The translations under genes were made by a program, and so were the position numbers. Shown in pieces: positions 47,201 through 59,200 of a stretch of DNA of 64,000 bases. Source of the stretch: Gordionus sp. m RMFG-2023 (Eukaryota; Nematomorpha; Gordioida; Chordodea; Parachordodidae); NCBI RefSeq assembly GCF_954871325.1, contig NC_088776.1, positions 64,378,711 to 64,442,710 of the forward strand. Reading direction: 5' to 3'. The first letter of the stretch is position 1. Each line of letters starts with the position of its first letter. Under the pieces are notes generated by a model. The model worked only from the letters and a program-made list of their open reading frames with translations. It was not told the origin of the DNA and did no database searches.

Positions 47201-50200
47201 AGGCCAGGCCAGGCCAGGCCAGGCCAGGCCAGGCCAGGCCAGGGCCAGGCCAGGCCAGGCCAGGCCAGGCCAGGCCAGGCCAGGCCAGGCCAGGCCAGGC
47301 CAGGCCAGGCCAGGCCAGGCCAGGCCAGGCCAGGCCAGGCCAGGCCAGGCCAGGCCAGGCCAGGCCAGGCCAGGCCAGGCCAGGCCAGGCCAGGCCAGGC
47401 CAGGCCAGGCCAGGCCAGGCCAGGCCAGGGCCAGGCCAGGCCAGGCCAGGCCAGGCCAGGCCAGGCCAGGGCCAGGCCAGGCCAGGCCAGGCCAGGCCAG
47501 GCCAGGCCAGGCCAGGCCAGGCCAGGCCAGGCCAGGCCAGGCCAGGGCCAGGCCAGGCCAGGCCAGGCCAGGCCAGGCCAGGCCAGGCCAGGCCAGGCCA
47601 GGCCAGGCCAGGCCAGGCCAGGCCAGGCCAGGCCAGGCCAGGCCAGGCCAGGCCAGGCCAGGCCAGGCCAGGCCAGGCCAGGCCAGGCCAGGCCAGGGCC
47701 AGGCCAGGCCAGGCCAGGCCAGGCCAGGCCAGGCCAGGCCAGGCCAGGCCAGGCCAGGCCAGGCCAGGCCAGGCCAGGGCCAGGCCAGGCCAGGCCAGGC
47801 CAGGCCAGGCCAGGCCAGGCCAGGCCAGGCCAGGCCAGGGCCAGGCCAGGCCAGGCCAGGCCAGGCCAGGCCAGGCCAGGCCAGGCCAGGCCAGGCCAGG
47901 CCAGGCCAGGCCAGGCCAGGCCAGGCCAGGCCAGGCCAGGCCAGGCCAGGCCAGGCCAGGCCAGGCCAGGCCAGGCCAGGCCAGGCCAGGCCAGGCCAGG
48001 GCCAGGCCAGGCCAGGCCAGGCCAGGGCCAGGCCAGGCCAGGCCAGGCCAGGCCAGGCCAGGCCAGGCCAGGCCAGGCCAGGCCAGGCCAGGCCAGGCCA
48101 GGCCAGGCCAGGCCAGGCCAGGCCAGGCCAGGCCAGGCCAGGCCAGGCCAGGCCAGGCCAGGCCAGGCCAGGCCAGGCCAGGCCAGGCCAGGCCAGGCCA
48201 GGCCAGGCCAGGCCAGGCCAGGCCAGGCCAGGCCAGGCCAGGCCAGGCCAGGCCAGGCCAGGCCAGGCCAGGCCAGGCCAGGCCAGGCCAGGCCAGGCCA
48301 GGCCAGGCCAGGCCAGGCCAGGCCAGGCCAGGCCAGGCCAGGGCCAGGCCAGGCCAGGGCCAGGCCAGGCCAGGCCAGGCCAGGCCAGGGCCAGGCCAGG
48401 GCCAGGCCAGGCCAGGCCAGGCCAGGCCAGGCCAGGGCCAGGCCAGGCCAGGCCAGGCCAGGCCAGGCCAGGCCAGGCCAGGCCAGGCCAGGCCAGGCCA
48501 GGCCAGGCCAGGCCAGGCCAGGGCCAGGCCAGGCCAGGCCAGGCCAGGCCAGGCCAGGGCCAGGCCAGGCCAGGCCAGGCCAGGCCAGGCCAGGCCAGGC
48601 CAGGCCAGGCCAGGGCCAGGCCAGGCCAGGCCAGGCCAGGCCAGGCCAGGCCAGGCCAGGCCAGGCCAGGCCAGGCCAGGCCAGGCCAGGCCAGGCCAGG
48701 CCAGGCCAGGCCAGGCCAGGCCAGGCCAGGCCAGGCCAGGCCAGGCCAGGCCAGGCCAGGGCCAGGCCAGGCCAGGCCAGGGCCAGGCCAGGCCAGGCCA
48801 GGCCAGGCCAGGCCAGGCCAGGCCAGGCCAGGCCAGGCCAGGCCAGGCCAGGCCAGGCCAGGCCAGGGCCAGGCCAGGCCAGGCCAGGCCAGGCCAGGCC
48901 AGGCCAGGCCAGGCCAGGCCAGGCCAGGCCAGGCCAGGCCAGGCCAGGCCAGGGCCAGGCCAGGCCAGGCCAGGCCAGGCCAGGCCAGGCCAGGCCAGGC
49001 CAGGGCCAGGCCAGGCCAGGCCAGGCCAGGCCAGGCCAGGCCAGGCCAGGCCAGGCCAGGCCAGGCCAGGCCAGGCCAGGCCAGGCCAGGCCAGGCCAGG
49101 CCAGGCCAGGCCAGGCCAGGCCAGGCCAGGCCAGGGCCAGGCCAGGCCAGGCCAGGCCAGCCAGGCCAGGCCAGGCCAGGCCAGGCCAGGCCAGGCCAGG
49201 CCAGGCCAGGCCAGGGCCAGGCCAGGCCAGGCCAGGCCAGGCCAGGCCAGGCCAGGCCAGGCCAGGCCAGGCCAGGCCAGGCCAGGCCAGGCCAGGCCAG
49301 GCCAGGCCAGGCCAGGCCAGGCCAGGCCAGGCCAGGCCAGGCCAGGCCAGGCCAGGGCCAGGCCAGGCCAGGCCAGGCCAGGCCAGGCCAGGCCAGGCCA
49401 GGCCAGGGCCAGGCCAGGCCAGGCCAGGCCAGGCCAGGCCAGGCCAGGCCAGGCCAGGCCAGGCCAGGCCAGCCAGGCCAGGCCAGGCCAGGCCAGGCCA
49501 GGCCAGGCCAGGCCAGGCCAGGCCAGGCCAGGCCAGGCCAGGCCAGGCCAGGCCAGGCCAGGCCAGGGCCAGGCCAGGCCAGGCCAGGCCAGGGCCAGGC
49601 CAGGCCAGGCCAGGCCAGGCCAGGCCAGGCCAGGCCAGGCCAGGCCAGGGCCAGGCCAGGCCAGGCCAGGCCAGGCCAGGCCAGGCCAGGCCAGGCCAGG
49701 CCAGGCCAGGCCAGGCCAGGCCAGGCCAGGCCAGGCCAGGCCAGGCCAGGCCAGGCCAGGCCAGGCCAGGCCAGGCCAGGCCAGGCCAGGCCAGGCCAGG
49801 CCAGGCCAGGCCAGGGCCAGGCCAGGCCAGGCCAGGCCAGGCCAGGCCAGGCCAGGCCAGGCCAGGCCAGGCCAGGCCAGGCCAGGCCAGGCCAGGGCCA
49901 GGGCCAGGCCAGGCCAGGCCAGGCCAGGGCCAGGCCAGGCCAGGCCAGGCCAGGCCAGGCCAGGCCAGGCCAGGCCAGGCCAGGCCAGGCCAGGCCAGGC
50001 CAGGCCAGGCCAGGCCAGGCCAGGCCAGGGCCAGGCCAGGCCAGGCCAGGCCAGGCCAGGCCAGGCCAGGCCAGGCCAGGCCAGGCCAGGCCAGGCCAGG
50101 CCAGGCCAGGCCAGGCCAGGCCAGGCCAGGCCAGGCCAGGCCAGGGCCAGGCCAGGCCAGGCCAGGCCAGGCCAGGCCAGGCCAGGCCAGGCCAGGGCCA

Positions 50201-53200
50201 GGCCAGGCCAGGCCAGGCCAGGCCAGGCCAGGCCAGGCCAGGCCAGGCCAGGCCAGGCCAGGCCAGGCCAGGCCAGGCCAGGCCAGGCCAGGCCAGGCCA
50301 GGCCAGGCCAGGCCAGGCCAGGCCAGGCCAGGGCCAGGCCAGGCCAGGCCAGGCCAGGGCCAGGCCAGGCCAGGCCAGGCCAGGCCAGGCCAGGCCAGGC
50401 CAGGCCAGGCCAGGCCAGGCCAGGCCAGGCCAGGCCAGGCCAGGCCAGGCCAGGCCAGGCCAGGCCAGGCCAGGCCAGGCCAGGCCAGGCCAGGCCAGGC
50501 CAGGCCAGGCCAGGCCAGGCCAGGCCAGGCCAGGCCAGGCCAGGCCAGGCCAGGCCAGGCCAGGCCAGGCCAGGCCAGGCCAGGCCAGGCCAGGCCAGGC
50601 CAGGCCAGGCCAGGCCAGGCCAGGCCAGGCCAGGCCAGGCCAGGCCAGGCCAGGCCAGGCCAGGCCAGGCCAGGCCAGGCCAGGCCAGGGCCAGGCCAGG
50701 CCAGGCCAGGCCAGGCCAGGCCAGGCCAGGCCAGGCCAGGCCAGGCCAGGCCAGGCCAGGCCAGGCCAGGCCAGGCCAGGCCAGGCCAGGCCAGGCCAGG
50801 CCAGGCCAGGCCAGGCCAGGCCAGGCCAGGCCAGGCCAGGCCAGGCCAGGCCAGGCCAGGCCAGGCCAGGCCAGGCCAGGCCAGGCCAGGCCAGGCCAGG
50901 CCAGGCCAGGCCAGGCCAGGCCAGGCCAGGCCAGGCCAGGCCAGGCCAGGCCAGGCCAGGCCAGGCCAGGCCAGGCCAGGCCAGGCCAGGCCAGGCCAGG
51001 CCAGGCCAGGCCAGGCCAGGCCAGGCCAGGCCAGGCCAGGCCAGGCCAGGCCAGGCCAGGGCCAGGCCAGGCCAGGCCAGGCCAGGCCAGGCCAGGCCAG
51101 GCCAGGCCAGGCCAGGCCAGGCCAGGCCAGGCCAGGCCAGGCCAGGCCAGGCCAGGCCAGGCCAGGCCAGGCCAGGCCAGGCCAGGCCAGGCCAGGCCAG
51201 GCCAGGCCAGGGCCAGGCCAGGCCAGGCCAGGGCCAGGCCAGGCCAGGCCAGGCCAGGCCAGGCCAGGCCAGGCCAGGCCAGGCCAGGCCAGGGCCAGGC
51301 CAGGCCAGGCCAGGCCAGGCCAGGCCAGGCCAGGCCAGGCCAGGCCAGGCCAGGCCAGGCCAGGCCAGGGCCAGGCCAGGCCAGGCCAGGCCAGGCCAGG
51401 CCAGGGCCAGGCCAGGCCAGGCCAGGCCAGGCCAGGCCAGGCCAGGCCAGGCCAGGCCAGGCCAGGCCAGGCCAGGCCAGGCCAGGCCAGGCCAGGCCAG
51501 GGCCAGGCCAGGCCAGGCCAGGCCAGGCCAGGCCAGGCCAGGCCAGGCCAGGCCAGGCCAGGCCAGGCCAGGCCAGGCCAGGCCAGGCCAGGCCAGGCCA
51601 GGCCAGGCCAGGCCAGGCCAGGCCAGGCCAGGCCAGGCCAGGCCAGGGCCAGGCCAGGCCAGGCCAGGCCAGGCCAGGCCAGGCCAGGCCAGGCCAGGCC
51701 AGGCCAGGGCCAGGCCAGGGCCAGGCCAGGCCAGGCCAGGCCAGGCCAGGCCAGGGGCCAGGCCAGGCCAGGCCAGGCCAGGCCAGGCCAGGCCAGCCAG
51801 GCCAGGCCAGGCCAGGCCAGGCCAGGCCAGCCAGGCCAGGCCAGGCCAGGCCAGGCCAGGCCAGGCCAGGCCAGGCCAGGGGCCAGGCCAGGCCAGGCCA
51901 GGCCAGGCCAGGCCAGGCCAGGCCAGGCCAGGCCAGGCCAGGCCAGGCCAGGCCAGGCCAGGCCAGGCCAGGCCAGGCCAGGCCAGGCCAGGCCAGGCCA
52001 GGCCAGGCCAGGCCAGGCCAGGCCAGGCCAGGCCAGGCCAGGCCAGGCCAGGCCAGGCCAGGCCAGGCCAGGCCAGGCCAGGGCCAGGCCAGGCCAGGCC
52101 AGGCCAGGCCAGGCCAGGCCAGGCCAGCCAGGCCAGGCCAGGCCAGGCCAGGCCAGGCCAGGCCAGGCCAGGCCAGGCCAGGCCAGGCCAGGCCAGGCCA
52201 GGCCAGGCCAGGCCAGGCCAGGCCAGGCCAGGCCAGGCCAGGCCAGGCCAGGCCAGGCCAGGCCAGGCCAGGCCAGGCCAGGCCAGGCCAGGCCAGGCCA
52301 GGCCAGGCCAGGCCAGGCCAGGCCAGGCCAGGCCAGGCCAGGCCAGGCCAGGCCAGGCCAGGCCAGGGCCAGGCCAGGCCAGGCCAGGCCAGGCCAGGCC
52401 AGGCCAGGCCAGGCCAGGCCAGGCCAGGCCAGGCCAGGCCAGGCCAGGCCAGGCCAGGCCAGGCCAGGCCAGGCCAGGCCAGGCCAGGCCAGGCCAGGCC
52501 AGGCCAGGCCAGGCCAGGGCCAGGCCAGGCCAGGCCAGGCCAGGCCAGGCCAGGCCAGGCCAGGCCAGGCCAGGCCAGGCCAGGCCAGGGCCAGGCCAGG
52601 CCAGGCCAGGCCAGGGCCAGGCCAGGCCAGGCCAGGCCAGGCCAGGCCAGGCCAGGCCAGGCCAGGCCAGGCCAGGCCAGGCCAGGCCAGGCCAGGCCAG
52701 GCCAGGCCAGGCCAGGCCAGGCCAGGCCAGGCCAGGCCAGGCCAGGCCAGGCCAGGGCCAGGCCAGGCCAGGCCAGGCCAGGCCAGGCCAGGCCAGGGCC
52801 AGGCCAGGCCAGGCCAGGCCAGGCCAGGCCAGGCCAGGCCAGGCCAGGCCAGGCCAGGCCAGGCCAGGCCAGCCAGGCCAGGCCAGGCCAGGCCAGGCCA
52901 GGCCAGGCCAGGCCAGGCCAGGCCAGGCCAGGCCAGGCCAGGCCAGGGCCAGGCCAGGCCAGGCCAGGCCAGGCCAGGCCAGGGCCAGGCCAGGCCAGGC
53001 CAGGCCAGGCCAGGCCAGGCCAGGCCAGGCCAGGCCAGGCCAGGCCAGGCCAGGCCAGGCCAGGGCCAGGCCAGGCCAGGCCAGGCCAGGCCAGGCCAGG
53101 CCAGGCCAGGCCAGGCCAGGCCAGGCCAGGCCAGGCCAGGCCAGGCCAGGCCAGGCCAGGGCCAGGCCAGGCCAGGCCAGGCCAGGCCAGGCCAGGGCCA

Positions 53201-56200
53201 GGCCAGGGCCAGGCCAGGCCAGGCCAGGCCAGGCCAGGCCAGGCCAGGCCAGGCCAGGCCAGGCCAGGCCAGGCCAGGCCAGGCCAGGCCAGGCCAGGCC
53301 AGGCCAGGCCAGGCCAGGCCAGGCCAGGCCAGGCCAGGCCAGGCCAGGCCAGGCCAGGCCAGGCCAGGGCCAGGCCAGGCCAGGCCAGGCCAGGCCAGGC
53401 CAGGCCAGGCCAGGCCAGGCCAGGCCAGGCCAGGCCAGGCCAGGCCAGGCCAGGCCAGGCCAGGCCAGGCCAGGCCAGGCCAGGCCAGGCCAGGCCAGGC
53501 CAGGCCAGGCCAGGCCAGGCCAGGCCAGGCCAGGCCAGGCCAGGCCAGGCCAGGCCAGGCCAGGCCAGGCCAGGCCAGGCCAGGCCAGGCCAGGCCAGGC
53601 CAGGCCAGGGCCAGGCCAGGCCAGGCCAGGCCAGGCCAGGCCAGGCCAGGCCAGGCCAGGCCAGGCCAGGCCAGGCCAGGCCAGGCCAGGCCAGGCCAGG
53701 CCAGGCCAGGCCAGGCCAGGCCAGGCCAGGCCAGGCCAGGCCAGGCCAGGCCAGGCCAGGCCAGGCCAGGCCAGGCCAGGCCAGGCCAGGCCAGGCCAGG
53801 CCAGGCCAGGCCAGGCCAGGCCAGGCCAGGCCAGGCCAGGCCAGGCCAGGCCAGGCCAGGCCAGGCCAGGCCAGGCCAGGGCCAGGCCAGGCCAGGCCAG
53901 GCCAGGCCAGGCCAGGCCAGGCCAGGCCAGGCCAGGCCAGGCCAGGCCAGGCCAGGCCAGGCCAGGCCAGGCCAGGCCAGGCCAGGCCAGGCCAGGCCAG
54001 GCCAGGCCAGGCCAGGGCCAGGCCAGGCCAGGCCAGGGCCAGGCCAGGCCAGGCCAGGCCAGGCCAGGCCAGGCCAGGCCAGGCCAGGGCCAGGCCAGGC
54101 CAGGCCAGGCCAGGCCAGGCCAGGCCAGGCCAGGCCAGGCCAGGCCAGGCCAGGCCAGGCCAGGCCAGGCCAGGCCAGGCCAGGCCAGGCCAGGGCCAGG
54201 CCAGGCCAGGCCAGGCCAGGCCAGGCCAGGCCAGGCCAGGCCAGGCCAGGCCAGGCCAGGCCAGGCCAGGCCAGGCCAGGCCAGGCCAGGCCAGGCCAGG
54301 CCAGGCCAGGCCAGGCCAGGCCAGGCCAGGCCAGGCCAGCCAGGCCAGGCCAGGCCAGGCCAGGCCAGGCCAGGCCAGGGCCAGGCCAGGCCAGGCCAGG
54401 CCAGGCCAGGCCAGGCCAGGCCAGGCCAGGCCAGGCCAGGCCAGGCCAGGCCAGGCCAGGCCAGGCCAGGCCAGGCCAGGCCAGGCCAGGCCAGGCCAGG
54501 CCAGGCCAGGCCAGGCCAGGCCAGGCCAGGCCAGGCCAGGGCCAGGCCAGGCCAGGCCAGGCCAGGCCAGGCCAGGCCAGGCCAGGCCAGGCCAGGCCAG
54601 GCCAGGCCAGGCCAGGCCAGGCCAGGCCAGGCCAGGGCCAGGCCAGGCCAGGCCAGGCCAGGCCAGGCCAGGCCAGGCCAGGCCAGGCCAGGCCAGGCCA
54701 GGCCAGGCCAGGCCAGGCCAGGCCAGGCCAGGCCAGGCCAGGCCAGGCCAGGCCAGGCCAGGCCAGGCCAGGCCAGGCCAGGCCAGGCCAGGCCAGGCCA
54801 GGCCAGGCCAGGCCAGGCCAGGCCAGGCCAGGCCAGGCCAGGCCAGGCCAGGCCAGGCCAGGCCAGGCCAGGCCAGGCCAGGCCAGGCCAGGCCAGGCCA
54901 GGCCAGGCCAGGCCAGGCCAGGCCAGGCCAGGCCAGGCCAGGCCAGGCCAGGCCAGGCCAGGCCAGGCCAGGCCAGGCCAGGCCAGGCCAGGCCAGGCCA
55001 GGCCAGGCCAGGCCAGGCCAGGCCAGGCCAGGCCAGGCCAGGCCAGGCCAGGCCAGGCCAGGCCAGGCCAGGCCAGGCCAGGCCAGGCCAGGCCAGGCCA
55101 GGCCAGGCCAGGCCAGGCCAGGCCAGGCCAGGCCAGGCCAGGCCAGGCCAGGCCAGGCCAGGCCAGGGCCAGGCCAGGCCAGGCCAGGCCAGGCCAGGCC
55201 AGGCCAGGCCAGGCCAGGCCAGGCCAGGCCAGGCCAGGCCAGGCCAGGCCAGGCCAGGCCAGGCCAGGCCAGGCCAGGCCAGGCCAGGCCAGGCCAGGCC
55301 AGGCCAGGCCAGGCCAGGCCAGGCCAGGCCAGGCCAGGCCAGGGCCAGGCCAGGCCAGGCCAGGCCAGGCCAGGCCAGGCCAGGCCAGGCCAGGCCAGGC
55401 CAGGCCAGGCCAGGCCAGGCCAGGCCAGGCCAGGCCAGGCCAGGCCAGGCCAGGCCAGGCCAGGCCAGGCCAGGCCAGGCCAGGCCAGGCCAGGGCCAGG
55501 CCAGGCCAGGCCAGGCCAGGCCAGGCCAGGCCAGGCCAGGCCAGGCCAGGCCAGGCCAGGCCAGGCCAGGCCAGGCCAGGCCAGGGCCAGGCCAGGCCAG
55601 GCCAGGCCAGGCCAGGCCAGGCCAGGCCAGGCCAGGCCAGGCCAGGCCAGGCCAGGCCAGGCCAGGCCAGGCCAGGCCAGGCCAGGCCAGGCCAGGCCAG
55701 GCCAGGCCAGGCCAGGCCAGGCCAGGCCAGGCCAGGCCAGGCCAGGCCAGGCCAGGGGCCAGGCCAGGCCAGGCCAGGCCAGGCCAGGCCAGGCCAGGCC
55801 AGGCCAGGCCAGGCCAGGCCAGGCCAGGCCAGGCCAGGCCAGGCCAGGCCAGGCCAGGCCAGGCCAGGCCAGGCCAGGCCAGGCCAGGCCAGGCCAGGCC
55901 AGGCCAGGCCAGGCCAGGCCAGGCCAGGCCAGGCCAGGCCAGGCCAGGCCAGGCCAGGCCAGGCCAGGCCAGGGCCAGGCCAGGCCAGGCCAGGCCAGGC
56001 CAGGCCAGGCCAGGCCAGGCCAGGCCAGGCCAGGCCAGGCCAGGCCAGGCCAGGCCAGGCCAGGCCAGGCCAGGCCAGGCCAGGGCCAGGCCAGGCCAGG
56101 GCCAGGCCAGGCCAGGCCAGGCCAGGCCAGGCCAGGCCAGGCCAGGCCAGGCCAGGCCAGGCCAGGCCAGGCCAGGCCAGGCCAGGCCAGGCCAGGCCAG

Positions 56201-59200
56201 GCCAGGCCAGGCCAGGCCAGGCCAGGCCAGGCCAGGCCAGGGCCAGGCCAGGCCAGGCCAGGCCAGGCCAGGCCAGGCCAGGCCAGGCCAGGCCAGGCCA
56301 GGCCAGGCCAGGCCAGGCCAGGCCAGGCCAGGCCAGGCCAGGCCAGGCCAGGCCAGGCCAGGCCAGGCCAGGGCCAGGCCAGGCCAGGCCAGGCCAGGCC
56401 AGGCCAGGCCAGGCCAGGCCAGGCCAGGCCAGGCCAGGCCAGGCCAGGCCAGGCCAGGCCAGGCCAGGCCAGGCCAGGCCAGGCCAGCCAGGCCAGGCCA
56501 GGCCAGGCCAGGCCAGGCCAGGCCAGGCCAGGCCAGGCCAGGCCAGGCCAGGCCAGGCCAGGCCAGGCCAGGCCAGGGCCAGGCCAGGCCAGGCCAGGCC
56601 AGGCCAGGCCAGGCCAGGCCAGGCCAGGCCAGGCCAGGCCAGGCCAGGCCAGGCCAGGCCAGGCCAGGCCAGGCCAGGCCAGGCCAGGCCAGGCCAGGCC
56701 AGGCCAGGCCAGGCCAGGCCAGGCCAGGCCAGGCCAGGCCAGGCCAGGCCAGGCCAGGCCAGGCCAGGCCAGGCCAGGCCAGGCCAGGCCAGGCCAGGCC
56801 AGGCCAGGCCAGGCCAGGCCAGGCCAGGCCAGGCCAGGCCAGGCCAGGCCAGGCCAGGCCAGGCCAGGCCAGGCCAGGCCAGGCCAGGCCAGGCCAGGCC
56901 AGGCCAGGCCAGGCCAGGCCAGGGCCAGGCCAGGCCAGGCCAGGCCAGGCCAGGCCAGGCCAGGCCAGGCCAGGCCAGGCCAGGCCAGGCCAGGCCAGGC
57001 CAGGCCAGGCCAGGCCAGGCCAGGCCAGGCCAGGCCAGGCCAGGCCAGGCCAGGCCAGGCCAGGGCCAGGCCAGGCCAGGCCAGGCCAGGCCAGGCCAGG
57101 CCAGGCCAGGCCAGGCCAGGCCAGGCCAGGCCAGGCCAGGCCAGGCCAGGCCAGGCCAGGCCAGGCCAGGCCAGGCCAGGCCAGGCCAGGGCCAGGCCAG
57201 GCCAGGCCAGGCCAGGCCAGGCCAGGCCAGGCCAGGCCAGGCCAGGCCAGGCCAGGCCAGGCCAGGCCAGGCCAGGCCAGGCCAGGCCAGGCCAGGCCAG
57301 GCCAGGCCAGGCCAGGCCAGGCCAGGCCAGGCCAGGCCAGGCCAGGCCAGGCCAGGGCCAGGCCAGGCCAGGCCAGGCCAGGCCAGGCCAGGCCAGGCCA
57401 GGCCAGGCCAGGCCAGGCCAGGCCAGGCCAGGCCAGGCCAGGCCAGGCCAGGGCCAGGCCAGGCCAGGCCAGGCCAGGCCAGGCCAGGCCAGGCCAGCCA
57501 GGCCAGGCCAGGCCAGGCCAGGCCAGGCCAGGCCAGGCCAGGCCAGGCCAGGCCAGGCCAGGCCAGGCCAGGCCAGGCCAGGCCAGGCCAGGCCAGGCCA
57601 GGCCAGGCCAGGCCAGGCCAGGCCAGGCCAGGCCAGGCCAGCGGCCAGGCCAGGCCAGGCCAGGCCAGGCCAGGCCAGGCCAGGCCAGGCCAGGCCAGGC
57701 CAGGCCAGGCCAGGCCAGGCCAGGCCAGGCCAGGCCAGGCCAGGCCAGGCCAGGCCAGGCCAGGCCAGGCCAGGCCAGGCCAGGCCAGGCCAGGCCAGGC
57801 CAGGCCAGGCCAGGCCAGGGCCAGGCCAGGCCAGGCCAGGCCAGGCCAGGCCAGGCCAGGCCAGGCCAGGCCAGGCCAGGCCAGGCCAGGCCAGGCCAGG
57901 CCAGGCCAGGCCAGGCCAGGCCAGGCCAGGGCCAGGCCAGGCCAGGCCAGGCCAGGCCAGGCCAGGCCAGGCCAGGCCAGGCCAGGCCAGGCCAGGCCAG
58001 GCCAGGCCAGGCCAGGCCAGGCCAGGCCAGGCCAGGCCAGGCCAGGCCAGGCCAGGCCAGGCCAGGCCAGGCCAGGCCAGGCCAGGCCAGGCCAGGCCAG
58101 GCCAGGCCAGGCCAGGCCAGGCCAGGCCAGGCCAGGCCAGGCCAGGCCAGGCCAGGCCAGGGCCAGGCCAGGCCAGGCCAGGCCAGGCCAGGCCAGGCCA
58201 GGGCCAGGCCAGGCCAGGCCAGGCCAGGCCAGGCCAGGCCAGGCCAGGCCAGGCCAGGCCAGGCCAGGGCCAGGCCAGGCCAGGCCAGGCCAGGCCAGGC
58301 CAGGCCAGGCCAGGCCAGGCCAGGCCAGGCCAGGGCCAGGCCAGGCCAGGCCAGGCCAGGCCAGGCCAGGCCAGGCCAGGCCAGGCCAGGCCAGGCCAGG
58401 CCAGGCCAGGCCAGGCCAGGCCAGGCCAGGCCAGGGCCAGGCCAGGCCAGGCCAGGCCAGGCCAGGCCAGGCCAGGCCAGGCCAGGCCAGGCCAGGCCAG
58501 GCCAGGCCAGGCCAGGCCAGGCCAGGCCAGGCCAGGCCAGGCCAGGCCAGGCCAGGCCAGGCCAGGCCAGGCCAGGCCAGGCCAGGCCAGGCCAGGCCAG
58601 GCCAGGCCAGGCCAGGCCAGGCCAGGGCCAGGCCAGGCCAGGCCAGGCCAGGCCAGGCCAGGCCAGGCCAGGCCAGGCCAGGCCAGGCCAGGCCAGGCCA
58701 GGCCAGGCCAGGCCAGGCCAGGCCAGGCCAGGCCAGGCCAGGCCAGGCCAGGCCAGGCCAGGCCAGGCCAGGCCAGGCCAGGCCAGGCCAGGCCAGGCCA
58801 GGCCAGGCCAGGCCAGGCCAGGCCAGGCCAGGCCAGGCCAGGCCAGGCCAGGCCAGGCCAGGCCAGGCCAGGCCAGGCCAGGCCAGGCCAGGCCAGGCCA
58901 GGCCAGGGCCAGGCCAGGCCAGGCCAGGCCAGGCCAGGCCAGGCCAGGCCAGGCCAGGCCAGGCCAGGCCAGGCCAGGCCAGGCCAGGCCAGGCCAGGCC
59001 AGGCCAGGCCAGGCCAGGGCCAGGCCAGGCCAGGCCAGGCCAGGCCAGGCCAGGCCAGGCCAGGCCAGGCCAGGCCAGGCCAGGCCAGGCCAGGCCAGGC
59101 CAGGCCAGGCCAGGGCCAGGCCAGGCCAGGCCAGGCCAGGCCAGGCCAGGCCAGGCCAGGCCAGGCCAGGCCAGGCCAGGCCAGGCCAGGCCAGGCCAGG